A stretch of DNA of 23,411 bases, taken from positions 1-23,411 of the forward strand of contig JBEKCP010000046.1 in assembly GCA_050014815.1 (NCBI GenBank). Direction: 5' to 3'. Within the stretch, counting starts at the first letter, position 1, and every line of letters starts with the position of its first letter. The notes under the pieces are model-generated. The model was not told where the DNA came from. It worked only from the letters and a program-made list of their open reading frames with translations, and did not search any database. Of this stretch, positions 1 through 10,200 are shown piece after piece. A program made the position numbers and the translations under genes. Origin of the DNA: JBEKCP01 sp050014815 (GTDB taxonomy: Bacteria; Planctomycetota; Planctomycetia; Pirellulales; Thermoguttaceae).

Positions 1-1
1 G

Positions 2-103
2 GAAGCCGGTGAGCTGGTCGATTACTACTTGGCGCGCAATGACCAGGCCAAAACATCGCACCGCAAAACCTGGCTGGCAAAACATCACAACGTCGTTCCG
101 TAA
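2..103 (+). CDS. Possible 3' end of a gene entering the window (unidentified)
   Basis: Reading from base 2, an open frame of 33 codons runs from the window edge to a TAA at 101-103. Its composition looks protein-like: it contains LVDYYLARND followed by a Lys/His-rich tail ending HHNVVP. I do not recognise the family. A 33-codon open frame can easily occur by chance in this GC-rich DNA, so this is only a candidate C-terminus whose main body would lie to the left of the window. Confidence 0.3.
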   Translation, partial: EAGELVDYYLARNDQAKTSHRKTWLAKHHNVVP

Positions 104-415
104 AAGTGATGCTGTAGAACTAGAATCTCCTCGTCGGTTAGAGGGTACCGAGGGCCTATTATACCATGCCCGGCTGCGTAGTGTGCCAGCGTACTGGAGG
201 AGTGTGCGGCAAGATTCTTTGGCAGGCGATGCCCCAGCGACCGGCAGACGGCCAATCCGTTTCGACCTACAAAGTCGGTATTTAACCCATATTTGGACAG
301 GCCCGAGCGGCGGCGACTGGCAAGGCTCCCCCCAGGGCCGGGAAGACATGACCGGCCGGGAACTAATCCGGGCACAACTTCGTCTATTAGTCGGTCAAAC
401 CCAAGGAGCAACGCG
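104..415. other. Stretch without a recognisable gene
   Basis: About 310 bases lie between the possible gene end at 103 and the small reading frame at 416. Open frames cross it on both strands, but their translations are rich in Arg, Pro and Gly, look like no protein family, and overlap one another. The base composition is more mixed than in the neighbouring coding DNA. I see no RNA gene, no convincing terminator and no clear promoter here. Confidence 0.5.
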
Positions 416-556
416 ATGCGATACCGTACTTTGGCACTCTGGTTCCTCGTGGCCGCCGTCGTTTCGGCGCTACCATCCACGGCAAGCCGGGCGCCTGGCG
501 AAGCCGCTATGCGGCCACCGGACGACGCCCGGAGCAGAAGATTCCGTAGAGAATAG
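416..556 (+). CDS. Candidate 46-residue exported microprotein
   Basis: ATG at 416 is preceded by AAGGAG at 403-408, a 7-nt spacing that is better than for most genes in this window and fixes the start. The product begins MRYRT, then has a hydrophobic run (residues about 6-19, LALWFLVAAVVSAL) and an Ala-x-Ala-like region, as a Sec signal peptide would. The remainder is a short Arg/Pro-rich tail ending at TAG 554-556. It is either a true small exported peptide or the 5' stump of a decayed exported protein; the unlikely-looking tail after the signal sequence favours the stump. It lies 88 nt upstream of the sigma factor gene on the same strand. No function can be assigned. Confidence 0.4.
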   Translation: MRYRTLALWFLVAAVVSALPSTASRAPGEAAMRPPDDARSRRFRRE

Positions 557-584
557 CGTCACGTTTCTCGGGCGAGTTGCGAAA

Positions 585-596
585 CTATTATAATAG
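585..596 (+). promoter_or_regulatory. Palindromic -10 element upstream of the sigma factor gene
   Basis: A perfect TATAAT lies at 589-594 inside the perfect 12-bp palindrome CTATTATAATAG (585-596). A start of transcription near 601 would leave a leader of about 44 nt before the ATG at 645. Only a weak -35 match (TTTCTC around 564-569) is present. Because the site is palindromic, the minus strand carries a TATAAT too, so it could be bidirectional or an operator. Confidence 0.45.
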
Positions 597-644
597 CGAT
601 CGGTCGGCCACCAAACCTGACGACCGCGGCGAAAAGACCGACTT

Positions 645-1265
645 ATGGGTGACACGCAGGACCGCCACCTTGCCGCCGGACTACGGGAGGGTAGCCCCCA
701 GGCTTGGGGTGCGCTCTACGACGCCCATTTCGACCAGGTGTGGCGCGCGGTGGCCCGGCTGGTCGGTCCCCGCCCGAGCGACATCGGCGACATCGTGCAA
801 GAGACGTTCCTTGCCGCTGCCCAATCGGTCCGCGGCTACGATCCGGCGCGCGGCCCGCTGCGACTGTGGTTGGCGGGAATCGCCCGCAATCAGGTGGGCG
901 CCTACCACCGCAGGCAACAGCGGCAGGCCCGCGTGGAAAAGGCCGGCGACTTGGCCCCGGAGGTCGCCGAGCGGCTGGCGCAGTGGCTCAACGACCGCAG
1001 CCCGACGCCTCACGAGGCGCTGGCCGACGCCGAGAGCGCGGCGGCGGTCCGCAGCGTGCTGGCCACCCTGCCCGAGGACTACCAAACCCTGTTGATCGAG
1101 CGCTACTGCGATGCCCTGACGGCCGAGCAGATCGCCCGGAGCGAAGACCGCTCCGCGGAAGCCGTTCGCGGGAAGCTGGTCCGGGCCCGGCGGGCGTTCC
1201 GCCGGGCGTTTGCACGGCATTCCTCTTGTTCCGACGGCCAAGCGGGTACGCACCATGAATCCTGA
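645..1265 (+). CDS. ECF-type RNA polymerase sigma factor
   Basis: This is a 206-residue sigma-70 family factor of the extracytoplasmic function class, which directs RNA polymerase to a small regulon. Region 2 spans about residues 20-90: ALYDAHFDQVWRAV, then DIVQETFLAA (the conserved D-x-VQ-E-x-F core) and a basic stretch around YHRRQQRQ. A variable linker follows, then region 4 (about 125-190), with LPEDYQTLLIERY and the helix-turn-helix LTAEQIARSEDRSAEAVRGKLVRAR. Length is typical of ECF factors. No strong ribosome binding site precedes the ATG at 645. The gene ends 11 nt inside the start of the next gene, so the two are probably translationally coupled. In planctomycetes, ECF factors are commonly controlled by an adjacent or fused membrane protein; the giant protein downstream is the obvious candidate. 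Which promoters it reads is unknown. Confidence 0.9.
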   Translation: MGDTQDRHLAAGLREGSPQAWGALYDAHFDQVWRAVARLVGPRPSDIGDIVQETFLAAAQSVRGYDPARGPLRLWLAGIARNQVGAYHRRQQRQARVEKAGDLAPEVAERLAQWLNDRSPTPHEALADAESAAAVRSVLATLPEDYQTLLIERYCDALTAEQIARSEDRSAEAVRGKLVRARRAFRRAFARHSSCSDGQAGTHHES

Positions 1266-4200
1266 AGACGACATTCGGGAAGACGAGCAAATCGCCGCGC
1301 TGCTGGCGGCGCTGGACGCCGATGTCCCGCCCCCCGATCCTCGCGTGCGCGAGGACCTCCGCCGCCGGGCCGCCGAGGTTTTCGCGTCCGCCGGTGCGCG
1401 GGCCGGTTCCGCAAGCAATTCAACTCCCATTCGCAGGAGGTCTCCGATGTTCCTGTCGACGATTCGTTGGGCCGCGGCCGCGGCGACTGCGGCTTCCGTG
1501 GCGGCCGTCTACTTCTTCTTTGCCGCCGGCTCCGGCGCCGACGCCGCCGCGCCCACGCTCGGCAAGGCCATGATCCAACTGGCCGATGCCAAGTCGGTCC
1601 ATGCCGAAGTGACGATCGACGGCAAGACCTCCGACCTTTGGGCCAAGCCCGGCGCCGTGCGGCTCAATCGGCCGGGCGGCCTCTACACCGTCGCCCGCGG
1701 CGGGCGGACCTGGCAGATCGACGAGAAGGCCAACCAGGCGGCCGTGCAACCGGTCTCGCTCCTGAAAGGCGGCAAGCTCGACGTGCTCGCCGTCGTCGGC
1801 CTCGGTCAGGACGCCGTCCGCGAGCAGCTTGCCGCGGCCAGGCCCGTCCAGCGCATCCAGCGCGACAACAAGACGTACCAGGTTTACCGCGAGGACATCG
1901 GCGTCGGCGACGCCCGCCGGCGGGTCGAGTGCCTCGTGCTGGAACCCGGCGGAATGTTGGTCGTCATCGACGTGAAGCGGCAGCAGGCCGGGCAGTGGCG
2001 GTCGCTGGCCGCGGTGAATGTCGTCGGCGTCGATGCGCCGGTGGCCGAGGACCTGTTCGTCGTCGGCGACACGCTGACCGAGGACGGCCGCGTGGGCAAA
2101 GTGACCGACGCCGAAGGGATTACCGCGGTGCGGCCCGCGATGGGCGAGCGGTGGACGCCGCTCGTGGCCGGCACACTGGTCATGCCCGGCGACTGGCTGC
2201 GGACCGATCCGCGCGGGGCCAACGCGGTCGCCGCCCGGCTGGTCAAGGATACGCACGTCACGCTCGGCCCCGGCACGCTGGTCGAGGTCGCGGGCGCGAA
2301 GCAGATCCGCGTCCACAGCGGCGAAGTGAAGATTGCCGCCGCGAAGAACGCGCCCGTCGAACTGGTCGGGCCGGACAAGCAAACCGTCAAGGTCGCCGGC
2401 GCGGACATCTTCCGCGTGCAAGAGGAAAAGCTCGTCCGCTTGGACCGCGAGCCGTTGTGGCTGAAGGGTTTCGAGGGCAAGGTCGTCGCCGAGTCGATCG
2501 GCTCGCTGGTGGCCAACGTCGAGGGGCGCGACACGCCCCTGACGGTCGGCTATCACAAGGTCAGCGTGGATATCCGCGACCAGATCGCCCGCACCGTGGT
2601 CGAGGAGTCGTTCGTCAATCATACCTCCGGCCGGCTGGAAGGCGTGTTCTACTTCCCGCTGCCGCAGGACGCCTCGATCTCCGGCTTCGGCATGTGGATC
2701 GGCAGCGAACTGGTCGAGGCCGACGTGGTCGAGAAGCAGCGCGCCCGCGAGATCTACGAGACGATCCTCCGCGAGCGGCGCGACCCGGGGCTGCTGGAGT
2801 GGACCGGCGGCAACATCTTCAAGGCCCGCGTGTTCCCCATCGAGCCGCACAGCGAGAAGCGGATCAAGATCACCTACACGCAGGTGCTGCCGCTGGTGAA
2901 CGGCAGCTACCGGTATAGTTACGCCTTGCAGAGCGACATGCTCAAGGAGAACCCGCTGCGCGAGTTGCTCCTGGACGTGCGGCTCAGTTCGGCGATGACG
3001 CTGAAGGACGTCGGCTGCCCGAGCCACCTGGCGCGGATCGACCGCACGCCGCACTCGGCGCACGTCGAGTTCACGGCCCAGGAATATACGCCGACGCGCG
3101 ACTTCGAGGTGGCCGTGCAGGTGGAGGACCGGCAATCGGACGTGGTGGTGATTCCGCACCGCCGCGGCGAGGACGGCTACTTCATGCTCATGCTCACGCC
3201 GCCGGCCTTGGAAAGCGCCGTCCGCAGCGACGTGCTGGCCGACGGCCCGCCGCAAGACCTGTTGATCGTGGCCGACACCTCGGCGTCGATCGACCCGGGC
3301 GCCCGCGGCAAGCAGGCCGAGTTGATTGCGGCGCTGTTGGGTTCCTTGACGCCGAAAGACACGTTCAATCTGGCGTGCTGCGATGTCGAAACGGACTGGA
3401 CGTTCGAGAAGTCCGTGCCGGCGACCGCGGAAAACGTCGCCGCCGCGCGACGATTCCTCGCCAACCGCATCTCGTTGGGCTGGACCGACCTGGACAAGGC
3501 GTTCGCCGGCGCGCTGGACCGCGCCGGGGCGAAGACGCGCATCATCTACGCCGGCGACGGCGTGCCGACCACCGGCGACGCCAACCCGCAGTCGTTCGTC
3601 AAGCGGCTCAGGCGGCTGTATGAAGGCCGCATGGCCACCTGCTACGCGGTGGCGGTCGGCAGCAGCTTCGAGTCGGGCGTGATGAAGGCCATCGCCTCGC
3701 TGGGCGGCGGTTCCGCCCGGCAGATCGGCGGCGAAAACACCCCCCAGGTCGTCGCCCGCGAACTGCTGGCCGAGTTTACCCGGCCGGCCTTGAAGGACAT
3801 CAAGATCGTATTCCGCGGGCTGAAGACGGCGCGGGTCTATCCCGAGGAGTTGCCCAACGTCGCCGCCGGCGCGCAGCAGATCATCCTGGGCCGTTATCTC
3901 CCCGAACTCCCCTCTCCCCTTATGGGAGAGGGGCAGGGGGTGAGGGGGCAAGAGGGCGAGGTCGTCGTCAGCGGCACGCTGGACGGCAAGCCGGTCCGCT
4001 ACACGGCGAAGATTTCGCTCAAGGACGCCGAGCAGGGCAACTCGTTCATCCCGCGGCTGTGGGCCCGCATGCACCTCGACCAGTTGCTCGCCCAAGGCGG
4101 CGCCAAGGCGATCCAGGACGAAGTGATCGCCTTGAGCGAAGAGTACCACATCATCACGCCGTACACGTCGCTCTTGGTTCTGGAGAGCGACGCCGACCGC

Positions 4201-7200
4201 GAGCGGTTCAAGGTGGCGCGGCGGTTCGTCATGCGCGACGGCGAGAAGTTCTTCGCCGAAGGGCGCGACCGGGCGAACTTCGACCTCGTCCAGCAGCAGA
4301 TGAAGCGGGCCGGCACGTGGCGGCTCGGCCTCCGCCGGCAGGTGCTGGAGCAACTGGGCCAATTGGGCCGCGAGGTGCCGCAGTTAGGCCACAACCTGGC
4401 CGACGGGCTGGTGCTGTTACACTACAACTCGGCCGCGGTGGGGGCGGAGCGGATGTCCGGATCCACCGGTCATGCCCAACCGAACTACTACGGCTACGGC
4501 GGCGGCAGCCGCGGCGAAGCGGGGAAGGATTGGGGTGCCGAGCCCCTCTCGCGCAGCGAAGACGACCGGCGGGCCGCCGTGGACGACCTTGACAGGAGCT
4601 TGAGGCTTTCCGACGCCAAGAAAGTGCTCGAAATCGACAGCCTGGAAGCGACCCTGGAAACGGCCCTGGAAAACGGGTCGAAGACGGTGGCGGGCAAGGA
4701 GAAGCTGGCCGAGGATGCGCCCAGCGATTCGGATGCTCGCGACGAGGGGGGCTCGCCCGCCGCAACGCCCCAGGGGCTCTCAGTCGTCCACGCCACCCGC
4801 GCCGCCCTGACATACTCGGCGGTGGACCTCGCGGTGGGGGGCGCGGTGGAAGGTTTTAAAAACGGCCGTTTGCACGACTGGTACTTCGACGACCTGGACG
4901 CGGACAGGCGGTTCGATTTCAGCGAACGAACAAGTTTGCGGCAACGTTTGCGGCCCTTGCGGCGCGGCCGCGGCGAAATCCAGGTGGAAGGGGCCAACCG
5001 CTTTCGCGGAACCGGCCAGGACTACAGCTACCTGATCGAGCAGCTTTTCCCGGTCCCCTTCCAGCCGGCGCCCGCGCCAAAGCTGCCCGAGAAGCGTTGG
5101 CCGGAAGAGGCCCGCAAACTCAGCGAGTCGCTGTTGCGTCTGCCGCAGTTGGAATCGCTCAAGGCGGGTCTGGAACTGATCCAGACCAGCGAGTCGCTGG
5201 ACGTTCGCGGCGCGACTTCCGGCCGCAGCCGCGCGCTGGCGCTCGTCTCGCGCGACGGGTGGCTGACGCTCGGCGAATCGCTCGGCCAGAACCCGCAGCT
5301 CCGCTGGGCCGACAAGGAAGAGGCCGGCGCCATCGGGCGTGCGCTCCTGCTGGGGGCCGTGCGCGCCGCCAAAGCCGATGATCTGGCGGTCCGGTCGATG
5401 CACCTTCCTTTGGACGCCCACCTGCTGTCGCCGATCGAGTTCTCGCATCTGGACCACAAGGTCGAAGTGAAGCGCGGCGGGCCCGGCGAGGCGCTCCTGG
5501 TCATCGCGCCGGCCGATCCCAAGCAGGGCGACTGGGTGCAGACCTACCGCATCGACACCGAGCGGCACGTCGTCTTGAACATCGAGCATCGCAACCAAGG
5601 CAAAGTGACGAGCGAACAGCGGTTCGGCAACTTCGTCGAGGTCGCCGGGGCATGGTGGGCCACGCAGGCCGAAGGCTTCGATAGCGAAGGCAGGCGCACG
5701 TCGCTCGCCACGCTCGAATTGCGGACGCTCGGCGCCCCACTCTTCGCCGAGCGGACGAAGAAGGAACTGGCGATTCGCTCGGACGCGCAACTGCTGCGGC
5801 TGCCGCTCCCGCCCTTGGCCGACGCCAAGAAGGCCCTGGCCGCCGGCAAGGCCTCGCTCGAAGACCGCCTCGTGCTGCTGCTGCACTTCGCCGGCTCCCA
5901 GCAGTGGACGCGGGTCATGGAACATCTCGACGCCGTCGAGAAGCTCTCCGGCAAGCCCGCCATCCGCTGGCTGCGCTATGCCGTCGAGCAAGTCGCCCGA
6001 AAGCACCAGGAACTCAAGCAGCGGATCGACGGCGAGGCGGCCAAGCTGGCGGCGCAACCTTCCGCCGACGAGCTGTTCCTGGCCAGCCACGTGACCGGCC
6101 TCGGGTCCGGAATCCTGGAGACCAACGAACAGTTGCAACTGCAAGACGCGCTCAGGCCCGTGTTCGCGCGGCAGCCGAAATACACCCAGGCGCTGAAGAA
6201 CTGGCGGCAGCAGCGGGTCAATCTGCTGACCAACCTGGGTCGCTACCAGGAGGCGCTGGACGTGCTCAAGGAGTTGATTCGCGAGGACCCCAACGACTGC
6301 GGCCTGCACCAGCAGTACGCGCAAACGCTCGTCAACCAGGGCGACTATGCAGCGGCCTATGCGCACCTGCGAAAGATATTGGACGAGATCAAGTGGCAGC
6401 CGAACGAAGACTACGCTCTGCGGCAGCTTTACGCGGGCTTCCTCCACAACCAAGGCCGCTTCGACGACCTGATCGAATGGACCACCGGCTGGATCGGCCG
6501 CAATCCCGAGGCGCAGGACGCCTACGCGATGCACCTGGCCACCCTGGTCCGCCTCGACCGCATCGACGAGGCGAACAAGCTGATGCAGAAGTGGATCGGC
6601 GAAGCCAAGGTCGAGGGCAAGCTGGCCGTCGTGCCGGCCGCGCGGCTGCAGGCTTCCGTCTCGCTTATCCAGGGCAACGGCTACAGCCTCTGGCGGCAGC
6701 GGATCGAACCGGAGTGGCTCGATCCGCTGGCCGACGTGGCGATCTTCTTCGCTCTGCACGAAAGCCATCCGCACGTCGCCGACCAGATCATGGGCGCGTG
6801 GCAGTTCCAGCAATGCGACCAGGTGCGCCGGGTCCGCAAGTGGGCCGCCGGAAAGCTCGCGGCCGACGTCGAGAAGCTTCGGCCGGCCGAAGTGCAGCGG
6901 CTGACCGGCTGGGCAATGGCCGGCGATCCGGCGGTCGAACAGCAGGCCTGGCGGTCCATCGCCGTGCGGCTGCGGAAGCGGTGGGAGGCGGAGAAGGACG
7001 TCGCCGCGAAGAACCAACTCGGCGGGCCGCTGGGCCAGATCTACTCGGCCCGGCTAACGCCCGAAGAATGGCTCGACTTCCTCCGCATCCAGTGGAAGAC
7101 GGCGGCCAAGGAGCACCGCGACCCGTTCGCCGGGCAGTTGTTCAACGCCCTGCTCGGCCAGCCCTGGAAACAGGAGTACGAGGAGGAGGCGTTTGCGATG

Positions 7201-10200
7201 CTCGGCGGGCTTTCCACGGCGGAAGAGGCCCCGTGGCGGGTGTTCGCCGAAGTCCTCGGCTTGCATCAACTGACCGACGCCATGCTCGCCCGGCGCAACG
7301 AAAAGCTCAACCGCCAGATCGAGCACCCCGAGAAACTCACGCGCACCGAGCTTCGCGCCAAACATGCCCAAACATTGAAGGCGGCCCGCGAAGGCTATCT
7401 GCAGCGGCTCAATGAAAAGCGGCAGAAGCGCGAAGGCCCGGCGGGGCAGTGGTTCGACGCCGAACGGCTGTATCTGGAAGTCCTACTCGAGCGCGACGCC
7501 GCCAGGCTGATCGAAGAGTGCTGGGAGTTGCTGGGGGCCAGGCCGGTCGCCGAGAGCGACGACGACGGCCCGGCGGCCGTGCTTGGCTCGCATCTGCGCA
7601 CGCGGATGCTTTCGACCCTGGCCTACCTGGCCGTTCGCAAAGAGAAAACGGGGACAGGCACCTCGCCTCAACCCCCACGCGCCGACCAGGGCCGCAACCG
7701 CTCGGAGCCAGTCCCCGTTTTGCCGCCTGTCGTTCAGGCCGACCGGCTGCTGAAATATATCGAGGCCGGCGGCGCGCTGGAGCCGCAATCGCTGCGGTGG
7801 AAGGCGCTGAAGTATCAGGTGCTCGTCGCCCTGGATCGGCCGAAGGACCTGCAAAAGGCCCTGGCCTCCTGGATCGAGGAGGAGGGGGCGCTGCAGCGTT
7901 GGCGGGTCAACCTGGCCTACCTGCTGGCCGAGCAGGGCAAGCTGGAAGAGGCGGCGAAACTCTTCGAGGCGGTCGCCGCGGCCGACGAACTCGGCCCAGC
8001 CGAGTACCGCACGCTGGCAACCTGGTACACCGTGCTCGGCAACCGCGACTCCGAGCGCCGCGCGAAGATCGCCGCCTACAAGGTCATGGAGGAGTACCGA
8101 CTCAACCAAATGATCAGCTACAAACTCCGCCCGTGGCAGAACAGCGGTAGCGGCAGCGCAATTCCCGAGAGCTTCGACGAGGAAGTCCTGCTCATGTTCG
8201 CCGCGTTGTTCGAGAAGTCCGGCGCGCCGCAGAACCACCTCTGGCTCTTGCAGCAGTTCTACCGCGAGACCCGCGACTTCCGCCTGCTGGCCGGACTGGC
8301 CGACGCGGTAATCGGCCACACGGCGGGCAAGGCGTATCCCTTCCTGCAAAGCATGTCCGGCACGCTCTCCGAGATCCGCGACGAGGCCACGGCCGATTCG
8401 CTCGTCGAGCAGATCGCCAAGGTCCGCAAAAAGGCGAAAACCCACGTGGATCAACGGGCATTGGACGTGCTCGAAGTACAGGTCGAGCGCCGGGCGTCGG
8501 AGGTCCTCAACCAGCCCGGCCCGCACGTTGACCGGGCGCTTGCCGCCATGCAACGCGCCTTCAATCGCGACTGGACGCCGGGCGAGCCCAAGCTCATGTC
8601 CGACGTGCTGGCGTCGCTCGGCCGGATTTCGCAGAAGCCGCTGGCCGACGAGCAGGTCCGTCAGCTTGTCGAGTTGCACAAGCGCGGCGACCAAGGCACG
8701 CACGACCGCCTGCGGATGGCCAACAACCTTGCGCAAGCCCATTGGAACTACGACCGCCACAACGCGGCGATCGACCTGCTGGTGCCGGCCTTGGAGGAAT
8801 ACGAAGCGGCCAACGGCGGACGCCTGCCCGACCACGCCAACGACGTGTTCGGCAACCTGATCTCGTACTACGAGGGGCTCGGACGCTTCGCCACCGGCGA
8901 GAAACGGCTCTTCGAGCAACTCCAGCGGCCGGTCAACAAGGGCCAGACCGACTGGCTGCAAAACCGGCTTTACGAACTCTACGAGCGGGCCTTGCGCGGC
9001 GACGGCGAGGTCTCGCTCGGCAAGGGCGAAACGCTCTACCTGGAAGTCCTCAAGCTCATGCTCGCCGACCTGGACAAGGCCGACAGCCAGCAGCGATACA
9101 ACATTGTCGCGCGGATCACGAACCTCTTCCGCGCCGCGCGAGACAAAAAGATCAATCGTGTGCCGGAGGACGTGCGGGCGTGGGCCTTCCAGCGGATGCC
9201 CAAGGTGCTGGCGCGCGAGATCAACAACTACGTGAACATCGTCAACCAGGTGGCCCAATGCGTCCGCGAGCACAACGGGCCTGGCCTGGCCCTGGAGTTC
9301 CTCCTCGACCGGATCGAGACCGAGCCCAAATGGCTGCGGTGGAACAACCAGGACGGCTGGGGGCAACATGCCTGGAACCTTGCCCAATGGAGGGTCGAGG
9401 CCCGGCAACCCGCCAACGCAACCAAGAACATCGACAAGCTGGAGGAGCGGCTCCTCCGGATCGTCCTTGCCGAACTGCGGCGCGACCTGAGGTCGCGGCA
9501 GCAGCGCAGCCGCTATATCTACGATCGGCGTTACAGCCTCTATTGGGCGGAAAAGGAGAAAGACTTCGCCCGCGCGGCCGAAGAGGTCTATGCCGAAGAC
9601 AGGAATTCCGCCGCCGGCGTGGGCTACATTGCCGAGTTCCTTTTCAACGGCCTGAACTACCACGACCGCGCGATCGAGATGCTTCTGACCGCCTTCCGGC
9701 AGAATATCCTCGAAGAGGGCCAGCAATCGCAGTTGGTCAATTACCTCCACCAGCGGTCGCGCTACGGCGAGTCGATCGCCGTGCTGCTGCCGCTGGTCGA
9801 GAAGCGGCCGGACAACATCCAGTACCGGGTGTGGCTGATGATCGCTTATGCGAAGACGAGGCAGCCGGAGCAGCTTCAGGCGGCGCTGAAGGCCGCGGAT
9901 GAACATTTCCACAAGGACGGCCGCTGGACCGAAGGCAACATGGCCGCGCTGGCCAAGGGCTGCCTGGACAGCGAGTTGTTCGAGCAGTCGGCGGCCTACT
10001 ACAAGGAGGTGATTGCCCTGCACCAGCGGACGCAGCCCAACCGCGGCATCGGCAACGGCACGCTCTCCGAGTATTACCGCCACCTGTCGGCCGCGCACAG
10101 CGGCCTGGGCCAGACCGCCGAAGCGGTCGAGGCGGCCTTCGGCGCGGTCGTCAGTTGGGGGCCGACGCACCAGAACCGCGGCCAGGCCCTGGAGCAACTC

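Noticed and set aside
85..480. Minus-strand 131-codon frame at the left end
   Set aside because: No family resemblance, no ribosome binding site, and it overlaps the better-supported small plus-strand frame.
1210..1254. Upstream start for the giant gene at 1210
   Set aside because: It would overlap the sigma gene by 56 nt and add 15 residues without family character. ATG 1255 gives the usual short stop/start overlap.
1420..4362. Very long minus-strand open frames opposite the giant gene (also 4780-7017 and 7483-10659)
   Set aside because: They are antisense shadows caused by GC-rich third positions. Their translations are His/Arg/Leu/Val-rich without any family features, whereas the plus strand encodes recognisable domains throughout.
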